Shown in pieces: positions 1 to 13,258 of a DNA stretch of 64,000 bases. The notes under the pieces were generated by a model that worked only from the letters and a program-made list of their open reading frames with translations, did not search any database and was not told the DNA's origin. Within the stretch, counting starts at the first letter, position 1; every line of letters starts with the position of its first letter. Location of the stretch: NCBI RefSeq assembly GCF_041296385.1, contig NC_091020.1, positions 26,035,001-26,099,000 on the forward strand, written 5' to 3'. Source of the stretch: Aphelocoma coerulescens (taxonomy: Eukaryota; Chordata; Aves; Passeriformes; Corvidae). A program made the translations under genes and the position numbers.

Positions 1-3000
1 TGTAAAATTAATGTAAATCATGTAAATATGGCCTATAGAACATAGGGTTCCTTCAGTGTTACACACACATATTTTAATGAAGTGTGAGTCAAACGTTTAG
101 CAAGTCAAGCACATATTCTACAAGATGGTTTGTCTGTATTTCTGCCAATTATAGAGATTATAGAGATTTGGAAATAGCAAAAAGAACTGGTTTGAGAAAC
201 CAGCCTCCAAACATGTCATGGTGTTTGTATTGCTGTTTAAGTCCATTTCTTTTTACCAGGTGGACATGTCCTTATATGCAATTGTGTTGGTGGTTATCCA
301 GTGGCCAGGCAAATTGAAATAGATCTCTAAAACCTGGACATTCTCCTCGGCAAAATGAATTAAATAAAAAGAATGTTTTAAACCCAATCTGATTCTGCAC
401 CTGAAATGCAAGCAATTTATCCCAAAACTCAGTTTCTGATGCTTTACCAAAACTCTGTACCAAATTTCCTCAGTCACAATATCCTTTCCTCGTTGCTACC
501 CAAATAGATATATGTCACCTCAGGGTATATTGTAAAATAATGAACCAGCCTAAAGGAACAGTTTCCAAGAAAATACAGACAGCTGATGATGGACAGCAAA
601 TCAAGCCTCTATTGGCAGCAGCCCCCTGAGGTGCTCTGGGATATAATTGTCCTGAGGGCTGAGCTCTAAAGAAAACTTTCTAAGCTATATGAGAAGTTTC
701 CCTCTTAGATGGCGTCTTAGAAAACACTTCCTGGAGTGTTATGACAAAACTTGTAGGGCCACACTGACCACAGATCCTCAACTTCAAGCCTGTTTATGAC
801 TGTCCTTGTGAGAGAGGTTTCCTGCGCTTCACTAAGTTAGGGATTTCCTTTTCTTTTTTGCTGATTTCCCATGACACACCAGGTACAGAATACATTAAAA
901 TAATTAGTTCCTTGCAGTTTGGCTCTAAAGCTCAGTGGATATTTTATTTTACCATTCAGCCAACATCAACTGAAGATCATTAATGAGCTTATTCAAAATG
1001 CAGGAGCCAGTAGGCAATGGAAGAGCAGTTCTCATCCACTTTCCCAGACTCTGGCTCAGACTACAGTGCTCACCCTTTAATTTGCTTCCTGCCATCAGAA
1101 TGAATCTTCCAATCGCCGTGCTCCTGGGTGAGCTTCTGCAGAATTATGTTGCTCACAAATGTCCCTCCCTCTTCTCACTCCCCAAAAAATACCATTCAAG
1201 AGAGCAAGGGCAGCTGGTAGCTCAGCTGGCTGGATCAATGTCAGAGAGGAGCTCACTGTCCATTTCATTTCCCAGGAATTTGCAAACATTGGACCAGGAA
1301 TGGAAGAAGTAGAAAAGTTGTCTCTGGAGATAAAATGAGTCAGAAGCTCTGAAAGAAGATGAGAAAAAGCTTTACTTGAAGTTGAGAGCATGCTTCTGGT
1401 TAAGTTGTTGAGGGAACCAAGCTTCCTTTAAGTTAATCAACAATTTCCAAAGATTCCTATTATGGTGTCTTTGGAAAAGAAAGAAGGATGGGGGAAAAAA
1501 TAGTGATTTTGAAAAAGTAAATTAATCCTAATTCAATCAGTTACTAATATAATTGACTTCATAAACATTGTCACTGTTTCCTGCCCATCCAATGCTCTGA
1601 GAGTGGTTGAGTTTATTGTTTTGGGATTAGCATCAGGTAAGGGTAGGTTTGTTTGAGGCTTGCAACACAGGCAGGTCAAACACAGGATTAGAAACAAATG
1701 GTCACTTCACAAAACAATTTTCAGTGTATTCTTGAACAATTCTGTAAAATGATTCTGAAAGCCCCAGGAGATTGATAATGAAAAGCAGTCTCAGCTTAAG
1801 CCATTAGAACTGTTTGAATATATTTTGTTTCTTTTGTTGTCTTTATTTGAATGCCTGTTTTCTGACAATACTGTTAGAAATAAGAAGTCATTATGAGACA
1901 AAAAAAAAATCCCTTTTGTTCCAAACTTTTTCCTAAATGAAATTTCAGCTATGTAGTCACATCTAAGGAAAATTCTGATGCTGATGGTCAGTACTTTAAA
2001 AACCAAGGAAACAAAAAACCAAACAAAGCACAAATTGAATTAATATAAAGGTAATTTGGACTACCTTAGAATTTAAATTCGTGTTTTAAATTCCATGCCC
2101 AACAGCTGTTTGGATGGATTGTGTGGCTATTGGTGGGTTAATTTCTTTTTCTTTTTGCTGAGCAGTTGCAATTTCCTACTTTTATTAAGATCTAGTGTAA
2201 TCTTCAAATGTGAAGATCAGTGCCAGTAGGGATGTCAATTAACTTCAGCTTAAGAAGTTCTATTGTGTTTTGAAAGAAATTCCGTGGCTCTGCTATTTAT
2301 AATTAATTGTGCACTTTGTGCACTTCTTTATGGAATTGTTTTAGAATATCCTCATGCTGTGTTTGGTTTCAGAGCATTGTAGCTCACTGTGACATCATGT
2401 GTTTCTGACAGCTCCACGGATATGCCCTTTTTTGTTCTACCTAATTGAGAGTTGTATGATTTACAGCCTCTAGGTCATCTGTGGCCTGTAATGTTGTCTC
2501 ACAGAGCCTGTGGCAGACCATAATTTTATTCTGGATAACACCAAGTTGCCTATTTATAGAAGGCCTATCAAAGGCATTTGAGAGGCCTGTCTGGATGAGG
2601 AAAAATGTCCTCATCCTAATCCAAAGTAGCATTCAAAGAGGTAATAATGACAGGAATATAAAAATCTTGTTTTGTGCATCACTGTGTTTAGATGTGGACC
2701 AGAAATTTCCAAGTAATATCTCCATAATATAGATCAGCTTTCTTTCTGCTCTGGGATAGAAATGTGCCATTAAAGAGACTTTTGAGATGTCTTTGAAGCT
2801 ACTGGCTGGTACCATGCTGATAAATGATAATGACTCTGATGGCTGTCAGGTTGTGTTGCCACCACTGTGTCTCTCAGCATGTTCCTCCCCTGGACTAAAT
2901 CTGCTGTCACTACTACCTGGTTTAGCATAAATGCCACCCTCTCTTTTAATTTACATAGCACATGAACTTCCTGCAGATAGAGAACGTGCCCAAAAATTCT

Positions 3001-3225
3001 CTGGTTAGGTTTGTCCCTGATGGGGTTAAAGGATAAAGAAAAGCCAAGTAGTTCCTGAAGTCAGTGCTGGCAGAGCAGGGCCACAAATACTGGTGTTTAT
3101 CCCCATTAAAAGCATGGGCAGGGACAGTCAAATCCCAGCAGCACCACAAGAAACAGCAAAATGCTGCAACACTTCACCCCAGTTTCACACATCTCCAGAG
3201 CAGTATCACCTGTTCACTAAATTAC
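1..3225. other. Unique noncoding DNA, no gene seen
   Basis: This is AT-rich single-copy-looking sequence. The longest open frame is 109 codons (983-1312, plus strand), with no recognisable domain and no splice context that I trust. I see no transposon pieces. CpG is sparse, as expected for methylated vertebrate intergenic or intronic DNA. Confidence 0.7.
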
Positions 3226-3292
3226 CTGTCCTCTCATTTCTTGCCTTGTTTTCTTTCCCCTGTCCTCACACTCCTCCCTCCCAGCAGAGCCA
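3226..3292 (+). repeat. Pyrimidine-rich tract
   Basis: About 67 bases are mostly C and T on the plus strand, broken by a few G and A. Such tracts are common in vertebrate introns and can precede splice acceptors. Here I find no convincing exon after it, so it is recorded only as low-complexity sequence. Confidence 0.5.
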
Positions 3293-6200
3293 CACAGGGG
3301 AAGCTGCTCCCTCTTCACAGGCTCCTGTGTGGGTTTCAGCTCACAGCAGAGCAGTAGGAAGGGCTCTCATGTCTGGCACATGAATCTTCCCCTACAGTGA
3401 CTTCATGAGGGGGTATTTTTGGAGCAAATCTTGTGATAAGGACTGGAAGCCTTTGGTTCAGTCCTCACTGCTCTGAGAAGGAAAGGCTATTTTTTTTCCC
3501 CCAGCAGTTTCTAGTAGTAGTAGCAGTTACAACTTCAACAAATGGTTTAGTGTTACAGTGCAGATACCCCTCCAGTTTAGCTCATAGGAAATCTCTGAAG
3601 AAAATAACACAAACATCACAGGTTGTTGAAGGAAGTAACTGCCACTAGCAGAAGAACATTAGGGTAGATTCAATCATTTCTTTTCCCAGCACCCATCAAA
3701 GCACTTGTTTTGCCTATTGCAGCAGTTCTACAAGTTTCTTAATCTCCTGCTTTAGCCATTTTCCTCTTCTGAAGCTCTTGGAAAGACTGTCACTTCCTTA
3801 CCCTCCACTGGTCTTTTTTCTTCCACAGTGGTGCTGCACTCTCCATTTGTGGGTTGCAAAGCAGAGTGCTGTAACTATCTGTGCTCAGGGCCTGAAAACA
3901 GACAATTTGGTGCATTGCAAATCAGCTTCAAACCCCATTTCACTAGCAGCACCCTTGGACTGCAAGTTATAAATAATTCCAACAATTCTAAACATCGAGA
4001 ATGCTATGAATTATGAGCTTTTCATCAGAATAACGTGTAGGATCAATAGAAACAGAAGGTGTCTAGATAAGCACATTTCATAATTACTGCTTAGAACTGC
4101 ATAAATCAATTTACCAGCACACTTCAGGAAAAAAAAGTTCATTTTTTAAAGATGTATTAAAATAATGGTAGCTTGATGGAAGGTTACATTCCATCTCCCT
4201 TTTAATAATACCTCTTAAGAAATTTAATTTCAACTTCAAAGGGAGCTAAATTAAATATCAATCCTGTATAAATGGATCTGACACATTTATGTTTCATTAT
4301 TTTATTTTACACCCTCCCCTCCCCCAAAGGAAATGAATCAATCATTTTGTTCCTCTTCAGTTCATCTTACTCTTTCTTGTGCAAAGATATATCCCAGAAA
4401 TAATCAGATTTCTTTGACAATCAGTTAATAAACAGACACTTAAATATTCTTTTCTTGCAGCCTAATAGGCAGGCAATGAGGTTGAAAGACATTGCATAGT
4501 GCACATCATACTTGCTCCTTTTCTCAGATTAATTCAATAAAACCTCAAGCTCTCTATTACTTTTAAGAAGATTTATTTCAACTGTCTAATCCATCAGTTA
4601 AAAACAAAATATGAAAATGTGGTCATTTTGATGCAAAATTTCTTGTGTTAGTATGTCTGATCATGTTTTCTTGGGATAACTGTCATATAAATGGCTTCAA
4701 AATGGGGAAAAATCACTATATCATTTCTCATGGGAGTGACCATGAATGAGAATAGTTTTTCCAACAAATTTTAATGTATTGAAAGTTATTTTCATTAGAC
4801 TGTTGTGTTAGGAGGTGGTAGTGCAAGACTGAAGAACAAATACCACATTTTTAAGCAGTGAAATAGCACATATTTAAGAAGTGAAAAATGATGATGCAGG
4901 TCCATTTTTTAGTCCTTTGTAGCCTTCAAGTGTTTAAAACACTTTGATAGAAAGACTAACTCCAGATGTCAAAGTAGCTGAAAAATGGGATCAAGTGAAA
5001 TAAGGATTTTCCAGAGGTAGATCACATACAAGTGCATTTGATAAGGGAATTTCCCTTACAGGAAAGGTAGGTGTTCTTGCCTTTAAAAAAAGCATTTTAT
5101 AGGTTAAAAAACTGGGGAAAAAGATAGAGAAGGAAAAGTAAATTGGAGGATCACAACGTAGTTATAGTGGAGGAGTAATAACTTATAAAATAAGGAATAA
5201 AAAAAGAAGATGATAGCAATCAGTGTTGAAAGGAGGTATATGAAGCTTGAAAAATGTAACTAATATAGTTCATAAAGGTCACATTTTGGAATTGATTGTA
5301 CCTGATATTTTCCATAATAGCCTTGTATTAACACACTCCTGCTTCTTAGGCCAATAAGCTGATGAAATGAAGATGGAAAGCGTTGTTAACACAGATGGCC
5401 GGGTTATCCTACAGAAAGATTCATCAGCTACAATCTTAATGTTGGGATGGAAATCAAGAATACAAAATATATTAAATATAGATATATAAAAACATATGTG
5501 TTTAGAGACTAAGAATGATAAAAACAATTGAGTTTGTCAGATGGAAACAACACAAGAAGAATATGCATGCACTCAGAAATCAAGTATGACTGTTCACCAA
5601 AGTGGTGCCACGCATTAAAAAGTTAAATACAACCCTAGAAAGTATTGAGCTACGTATCAATGCTGTTATCCAGAGGTTGCTCTCTAGTCCAGGGAATAAG
5701 AGCAGTTGACAAAGTTTTCCTTTTTTTTTGCCAGTGTAATATAAAAGTAGACTGTGGGGCTTTTTTTCCTTCTTTCCTTCTGTGATTCAACAAGTGAAAT
5801 GTGCTGTCTCACTGAGGTTCCTTCACAGCTGAGTTCACAACTGCTTACCCTGTGAGGGAAAAGGATTGTTAGAGGTTTTTGGTGTTAAACTAAACTTTAT
5901 CACCTCGTACAATATATTTCACTCCTGCAAGTGAGAAATCCTCAGAGGAGCAGAAAAAAGAAGGTCTCGGCTGCCATTTTTTTGTCCTCTGGCTATAATG
6001 CCCTGTTATTAAATCTCCCCACAGGTATCTGGCTATGGTTTACCACTAACATTTACAGGCACCTATAAAATGGGATTAAGAGTAATATTTCAGACTATTC
6101 TTCCTCAACAACATATTGTCCTGAGTCACCCTGACATCGCCTATGGCATTAAGAAACAATCAAGTTAAAATTGAGATTGGCAGGAAAAGCAATGTCCTAC

Positions 6201-6589
6201 TGGCTGTGGGGTTATTTGTTCAGTATTATTATTCCATTGAAGGCTGGAATGCAATTGGATTAGACCTATTTCCAGTCAACCAAAGTTAAAGTACAGTTTA
6301 TGAATTGCAGGGCCCCAGTTCAGCTATGAGCTGTGTGCTTTTTTTAAAAGGCTTCTTGGGGAAACTGCAAGATAGAGATAGAAATAATTAAAACTTATAT
6401 CTAAGTCACTTAGAAGTGTGCATAATGAGGTTGCTCCAAATCTTAAAAGATTATCTTTAAATTATCACTCAGAAACTTCCTTATCATGCAGCAACAGCCT
6501 CTTCTCCCTTACTGCTTAGAAAGAGCTCTTGAAAAAATGCTACACTCTGGAGAATTACACTCTCCTTTCAAACAAAGAGACAAACTGCA
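3293..6589. other. Unique noncoding DNA, no gene seen
   Basis: This stretch is AT-rich and has no repeat family I recognise. The sections near 4150-4290 and 6010-6300 are evenly mixed, non-repetitive and look like the kind of AT-rich sequence often conserved in vertebrate gene deserts, but conservation cannot be judged from one genome. The longest open frame is 82 codons on the minus strand (5279-5527). Confidence 0.65.
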
Positions 6590-6599
6590 TGTGTGTGTG

Positions 6600-6644
<45 letters not shown>
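6590..6644. repeat. (TG)n/(AT)n compound microsatellite
   Basis: A short TG run passes into 19 uninterrupted AT units (6607-6644). A frame of 80 codons crosses it and reads as alternating Tyr-Ile; this comes from the repeat and is not a gene. The uninterrupted AT run is probably length-variable between individuals. Confidence 0.95.
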
Positions 6645-6653
<9 letters not shown>

Positions 6654-9600
6654 GAGTGGACCTCAGCACCCTTAAAATGCATCTGTTTTCATAGGACCCT
6701 TTTGAGACAGACAGACAGACAGGAGTAACACATCCAAGCCATTCCTTCTGGGGCCTTGCTAAGTCATGGGGCTACTGTGCTCCAAGACCTGCCCCATTTT
6801 GACAGTCTGACATCTTTCTGACTTTCTTTTTTACTTTCTTTTTCACTCTGCACAGCCATGTTGACATTTCCTGATGAAAACTACCTCAGTGGAATAGAGA
6901 GCACCATTCTCTTCCCATGGACACCACCAGCTGTTCCCTCTTATATGTCCTGAAAGCATTTCATTTTTCCTGCCTGACCAAAACACATCTGCTGCCTTTC
7001 CTTTTCCAGCAGCAAGTAACTGAGAATCACAGGGTACTTTGGGTACTGTCTTTGAAAGAGGTGATCAACCCCCTGTGCATGGTGAACATTTCAGGGAAGA
7101 GCACACGGGACTAAATCAGGGTACCATAATTGGGCAATGTGAACGTCCCTGAAGCATCATGACCAGGACATTCCCAGTCTCTTAAGACCACGAATCACTT
7201 AGCAGAGCTAGTGCTTGTCCCACAAAATCAGGCTTCTGCCTGATTTTATACAAAAATCATGTTTTTGTGGACTGGGTTTTATTTTACTCTCTTTTTACTT
7301 TGCAGTGGGCAGAAGTGGACCCCTGTTTTTCTCTGATTTGAGTGTAGAAAGGCCATTAATTTCCCCAAAGACTGTAGCTCAGTGCTACAAGCAGGAAACC
7401 TGATTTTCAAAGGCTTCATCACTAGTATTGGCTGCCTGCAAGCACCACTCAAAATCAGTGTTCTTTCTTGTCATCTGTATCATAAAAAAGGCACTTCAGA
7501 GAAAATTGTAAGTGTTCTCTGCAGGTGTGGAAATAATGAAACTGGGCACTACCCTTCCTAAAAGGGACATTTTTCCCTATGGATTCAGCTCCCACAATGT
7601 TTGTCAAAGGGCAGTGTGTGATAATGACATTTCCTGTGGAAATTCTAAAGTCAGAGCAACTACAGAACAAAGAATTTAAGCTCACTCCATGTCAGACTTT
7701 GCTGGTGAATTTGTTTTGGTTTGTTGGGGCTTTTATCCCCCTTGAGCTCAGAAGAACACATGAAATTTTATTTGATTTCAGAGCAAATCAACAAATATTA
7801 TGTGATGCCTTTACAAGAGGAGGGAAATGGTGCAGTTTCTAGTATGTATGTTTGTGGTTGGTGGTGCTATTTTCAGACAGAAGGGGAAGTTTGCATTCAT
7901 GGAATGCTACTTTGCCCCTCTCCTCTCAACTAATTTTTGCCTCATTCCAGGTGGAAAATGACCTTTTCAAATAGCTCTTGCTGATGACTTTCATGAAAAT
8001 CACACAAAACAGGGGAGGGGAGAAGTTAATTGCAGCACAGCCAGGGAGGAATACATTTGGTTAAGGTTTGTTGACACTGGTGTATTTTGAAAATATTCCA
8101 GCTGGGCAGGTCTCAGTCTCCTGAAGACTTGATAGGCAGAAGAAAAAACTGAATTTTAGCTCTCAGACATTCTGATACCAGAAACTGGAGATGGCAGGAA
8201 GGCGAAGAAGATAAGAGAGAGTAGGGAAAATGAATAAAGTTGCAAGAGAAAAACCACTAGGCTGATGAGAGGAGAACTCGGCACTAATACACTGACCCAG
8301 AGAATCCCCAACCAAGAGAGAATTTTGCAAGCCAGCCAGCAAGTTCCTTCTCCAAAAGCCTGTTTATGTCAAGCTAGCCCATTTTTCATCTGTTTTTCAT
8401 CTACTACTACTGCAGGCATCTACTTGTCAGGAGTGATTTAGCTATTCTGAAAGACATGCTGATGTATGGGTCTCAGACTGCAACTATTGGCACACCAGGA
8501 TGTGCCAGAATATGAAACTCTACAGCTGATGCTGATTTAATGTAGTATTTCCTGTGGTGATCAGAAAAAAAAGAAAAGAAATGCCAGGATGCACAAAACT
8601 GACAGCCAGGGAAGGTTGTTCAGCTACTGTGGGGAATGGCTATTCCCAAAGGAGTAGGGAGGCAGCCTGGCCAATGTATGGTGAGGTCTCACTTGGAACT
8701 GCAGCCCATCTTGCATCAGGGGAGAGAGACTGCCCTGGGGGAGTGACCCCTCTGAATCATTTCATGGCTCATTGACCCAGGAGAAAGGCGTAGTTCCTTG
8801 CCTATCTCTGCAGATTTGGATTAGTTGTGGTTCACCAGTTTCTCAACTATCAAGCAAAAGTCATGTGTATACATCTGTGCCTGTGTATCCATTCATGTGT
8901 GTATTGACCCATATATGTGTGTGGGCATATGGATATACATGTGTATTCCCATCTTTATTTACACTTCTAGGATAGAGACTGTTGCCTACTTTGAATAGTA
9001 ATGTTTTTAATACAGTGTTTTCCACAAGGTCCTTTGAAAGTCTGTGTGGCTTTTAATCCTCTTCCAGAAAACGAATGTTTTGAGAAGGCTTCAGTAAAAC
9101 TGGTCTTGAATATACTGTGTCAAGTAGAAGCTAGTAGCAGTGGTGTCTAGACATGGCTCAGTGGGTAGAAAGAGGATTTGAGGCTCCAGCACTGTTCAGT
9201 TGGTACCTTTGATTGCAATTGTGAGAGGATCTGGGGAATTTGGAACTCCTGATTACCTGAATCTTATCTTTGTCCAGGACTGTCATCATCCACAGTTTTA
9301 TATGGATGAGGCAGGCAGCTGCTCAGCCCTAGGACTGAGGCCAGAGGCTGCCTGAATAGCTTTGTGGAAAAATTACATCTATGCTTCCTGCCCATCCCAG
9401 GTCTGAGTGGGAATTTGTGCTGGCTGATCCCCATTTTATAGAGTTGCTGTTCCCTGACAGAGGATCATGGCACTGCCATGATCTCTGCAGGGAGGGAAGC
9501 ACTAATCTGCTGAGTTCAGTCCTGGGGCTTCCCAGGACTGAGCAGTTTACAGAGACCAGAGCCCTGACAGGGCAAGCTAAACTTCTTTTAAGGTTAACAC

Positions 9601-10023
9601 TGCTTTTTGCAGGTCATTCACTTCTTTGAGAGAAAACTTTAGACCTTGCCACTTCCCAGGATAAAAGTGCATTCCTGTGTCCTTACTCAGTGGGACCATG
9701 AAGGTTTTCTGGCTCCTGAGGACCAAGACCAGAGATCTGATTCTTGCCACAGCTGTGGAGTGCACATCCCTATGGACATCTCTGCCAGACCAGCATCCAC
9801 CAGCATTCACCGGCATTTGAAAATAACTGGGCTTTCAGAGAGACACCAAGTCTGACAAGAGTATATTTATCCTTTTGACTTCTGCAGAAGAGAAATTATT
9901 CCTGGTGTTGAAAAAAGCTGCTGTCTGTGGGCAGCTAAACCACAGTCAGCTTGATTCTGATGTGGGGGCTGTGATTACATAGATCATAGGACTCCTTTTA
10001 ACCTAAGGGCATTGGTGTGCCTA
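6645..10023. other. Unique noncoding DNA, no gene seen
   Basis: It begins with a short CAGA tetranucleotide run (6705-6722). The section from about 8700 to 9850 is somewhat richer in G and C and has several overlapping frames of 67-87 codons on both strands, none resembling a protein family. A mixed CATG/TGTA-rich stretch lies at 8860-8945. No transposon is recognised. Confidence 0.6.
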
Positions 10024-10049
10024 GTTCAGGGTAACATTTTACCCTGAAC
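10024..10049. repeat. Perfect 11-bp inverted repeat, 4-nt loop
   Basis: The arm GTTCAGGGTAA (10024-10034) is followed by CATT and then by its exact reverse complement (10039-10049). It could form a small hairpin or cruciform. No gene is adjacent, so a terminator role has no support. Confidence 0.8.
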
Positions 10050-11743
10050 ACGAGGCCATAAACAGAACATATATGTAGTACTTACCAGCTGAGGGAATGA
10101 GTCCCTCTGAAATCACAGCAATGCTCCTGCAAATAAAGGTAAAATGGCTTATAATTTTGATGCATCCTGTTGAGAAACCAACAATTTTTTATGATCAGAC
10201 AATTTTTTTTTTTAAATTCATCTGTACAGATAGCTACTTGACTATTACAGTTCTACAGCTTCTTCAAGGTGACATGTATAATATATTTTATGCAAGCACA
10301 TGTGCAAAATCCTAAAATTTAGAGTGCATATCCAGTCTAATTTATCTTGAAAATTATAACCTTCTAAATTTACACTAAGACAGCACTGCTACTGAGGGAC
10401 AGGTCTGCAAGGAAAATGTGTTCAAATGAAGTACAAGTCTTTTCATCAGCAAACTTCAATCCAGATATTCATTCTGCCTGCCTCTTAATTTTTATTTCAT
10501 TTATCTATTTTGTCCTTCAAATATTGAGGAAGGGTTGCCAAAAGCTTTGTTAATCACTGGAATGTGAGGAGATAACCTTATCAATCTATTCCTGTGTTCA
10601 AAAGAGATATCATATGCCTGAAGTAATGATGTGTTATAGAGTCCTTTTCCCTGGATTGAAATATGGTATGTAACCATGGAAGCAGATCAATAAAAGCATA
10701 ATGATTTTGAAGAAAATGTCTTTTAAAAAAATAGATTATTGCTTTTCTAATAAATCAAATTTTAGCTAAAGCTTTTCTAGTTTCCATCAAAACCCTCACA
10801 ACAATTCCTCTCCTTCCCTTCATCCCAAACCCAATCTTTATGTGAAAGAAAATGTCTTCAGAGATTGTTGATAATGAAAACTTCTTTGGAGATAATTTTA
10901 ATAATGAAAAAATCGCAACAATTGCTCAAGCAATTCTAAGGAATTTCCTTTCTGCATCAATACCCACACTAGTGATGCAGGTAGTAAAGAGAAAGCAATC
11001 AGCTTAAAGTACAACTTGAATTTAAGCAGTTATTGACCTGAATTTACAAACTAGGCACCTTATATTTCAGCTACAAATTTATGATTTACATACAAATGCA
11101 AGCAATTTTTGGTAATTTAAATACCAAAGTGAAAAGTCTTATCAACAGTTTACAAGACAATACTTGACTGTAAATGAGGGGTTTTTCCCGTTTAAAAAGA
11201 ATATGAAATATAAAAGTCTTATAAAGTCCAACTAAACTGTTTGGTCTGAGCTTCAAGAAGAGATTAAGATATTATTTTTCAATTTCATGTCCAAAACTGT
11301 TTGGAAATAAAGATAAAAGTTAGGCTAAAGGTAGTGTCCTTGATAAGACATATTGCACCTGTAAAGCACCCAGGTAGCCTCCTGCATCACTTACTCTGCC
11401 TTTTAATACTGGAGCTTTTCAGCTGTGTTACACTGTGTCCTTTAGAGTACACAAAGATGTAAATTGCCTGTGTTGCCTTTTGCAACAAACTGTGGCTCAT
11501 CAAAATTCTGATTTTATAACCTGATTAGCAGAGCAGAGGCAGGAGTTTGAAAGTCATCTCTCCCCTTCTGGTGAGCTATCACTAGCAAGAATGAGCCAGA
11601 GGCCTCCTTTATCTGCTCTGTAATCTATCCAGAAAACTTGGGCCTGACCTCAGGCAGCCTGATGCTCTCTGATGAGCAAGTTTCTATTGACTCTGTTTTC
11701 TTTTGTCCATCACTGTAATGGAAATGATCAGGTTAACATGGAA
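10050..11743. other. Unique noncoding DNA, no gene seen
   Basis: This is strongly AT-rich DNA. A short imperfect direct duplication around an ATAATGAAAA word lies at about 10860-10915. There are no long open frames and no recognisable repeat family. Confidence 0.65.
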
Positions 11744-11809
11744 GTTAAAAAAAAAACAAACCCAAAACTAAGAAAATATGGGCGGGTTTTAGACTGACAG
11801 AAATGAGGA
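11744..11809 (+). repeat. Duplicated segment, copy 1
   Basis: This segment starts with an A run followed by CAAACCC and ends in a 22-base word (11788-11809). That word recurs exactly at 12661-12682. The two segments also share the A run, the CAAACCC motif and an AAGAAAA motif in the same order, which suggests an old local duplication or an unlabelled interspersed repeat. The sequence between the shared motifs has diverged. Confidence 0.6.
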
Positions 11810-12600
11810 TATTTATCGATCCAGATGATGCTGGATGTTTTTGAAAATATTTGTGTTATATTCCTCTCTTTTCTGAAAACACTGAAATAGAGGTTACATC
11901 CCCACTAAAGAATTTAACAGGTACCAGGACGTCTATATCATATTTAACTTCTATTTTAATCCATCAATACTTTTAGACATCTATAAAACACTGTGTCAAC
12001 AAGGTCCACAATTTAGTTATGTCTTACTGGAAATTGGTTTTTCTCTTCCGAGTTTTATATGCTCTGACACCCTATAATAATACTCTCTGTCTTCTGCTCC
12101 TAGACTGTGGAAAGCAGCAACTCATCGTCTCTTTTTCACTCTCTTTACATAATCTGTGATTTCTGAGAATTGACTCTATACTCATGGTCCCTGTCATCTG
12201 TCTTGGAAGCCAAGAATTTTCAGTCTCTTTCCTGTCTCCTTGCACAGCTGTCATTCTAACTTTCCTGATTAAGCTGTCATTCTGTTTGGTGCCCATCTCA
12301 ACGGGCCCCTTTTTGGCACAGAATGAGAAGAGCTCCTCTCAGGAGTCAGGATGATGATCCACCATAGCTGCACACAGTGGCTTGTTAGGGGTTTCTCTTT
12401 AGTTTAGGGAAAGGTCCACACAGACTCCACAGTCTTTTTTGCTGAATTATGAACAATTTTCACCTCAGCAAATCTGTCTTGTTTCTCCCTTCATGACCCC
12501 CTTATAGGCTCTTTGATTCCCCCCTACTAGAAATTACCTCCTGCTGGTTTTGCCGCCTTAATTATTCTTCTTTCTGTACCCTGACCCAGGTCTGTGGAAT
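11810..12600. other. Unique noncoding DNA between duplicated segments
   Basis: This is about 790 bases separating two related segments. The longest frame is 74 codons on the minus strand (12072-12296), with no recognisable content. I see no terminal repeats that would make the whole interval a transposon. Confidence 0.55.
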
Positions 12601-12682
12601 ACTTGGAATGTAAAAAAAAAGTCACAAACCCTCTATCATTAAACAAGAAAAGAGGGGTTCTTTAGACTGACAGAAATGAGGA
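12601..12682 (+). repeat. Duplicated segment, copy 2
   Basis: It is the partner of 11744-11809 in the same orientation, with a start offset of about 857 bases and an 873-base offset between the identical words. Identity is exact over the last 22 bases and patchy before that. It is slightly longer because of extra bases between the CAAACCC and AAGAAAA motifs. Confidence 0.6.
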
Positions 12683-13200
12683 GGTGGATGTGTTGAGCTG
12701 GGGACAGGCTTAAGCCGCTCAGATTTGCAATAGCCAAGGTAATTTTCAGGAGTTTCCTGCTGGGCCAATCACCAAATAATACATTGTCCCCTAGCTGCAT
12801 TATTTTCTGTTGGCTTTCACTGGATGTTTTGTTATTGTTATCAGGACATATTCCACAGTTCCTTGTGTGCTGCTCCAGTTTAGCTGCCTTAGTTTTGTCA
12901 GTCCTAATTTTGCATTGTCAGCAAACTGTGCCCCCACATTACTCAATCAGTTTTCCAGATCACTTGTTAAACAGTGAAAGTCCCAGTATAGATTCTGATG
13001 AGAATCCCATGGCAACTTCTTCCCTCTCCTTCAAAAAATTTGCATAATATTTATTCACTTGAATCTTCTTTTAATTAATACAAGAGAATTTAATAATTTG
13101 TAGAGGACTGAAGAGCTTAATTTAAGCCACCAGGGATATGACCTTCAGGGTGTTTCCTGTAGTCATAATAAAGAAAGAATATGTACTAGATAGGCTCAAT
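12683..13200. other. Unique noncoding DNA, no gene seen
   Basis: The longest frame is 87 codons on the plus strand (12784-13047). It is rich in Leu, Ser and Cys, as chance frames in pyrimidine-rich DNA tend to be. No domain is visible. Confidence 0.6.
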
Positions 13201-13258
13201 GGATCGTGGACTTGATAATCTTTGTGGGGCTTTTCTAACTTGAGATATTCTATGATTG
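13201..13258 (+). mobile_element. CR1 retrotransposon 3' end, fragment
   Basis: The text around GACTTGATAATCTTTG, followed by a pyrimidine-rich TTCTAACTTGA stretch and ending in ATTCTATGATT, matches from memory the last 50-60 bases of avian CR1 elements in plus orientation. CR1 copies are usually cut short at their 5' end and finish in short repeats of this ATTCTATG type. Only the tail remains here and it has diverged. It has no coding capacity. Confidence 0.7.

Noticed and set aside
6486..6728. 80-codon plus-strand frame
   Set aside because: Its middle is the AT microsatellite read as alternating Tyr-Ile; it is not a gene.
11744..12682. The whole interval as a transposon bounded by direct repeats
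   Set aside because: The repeated segments lack LTR-type ends and target-site duplications, and nothing between them resembles a transposon or viral gene.
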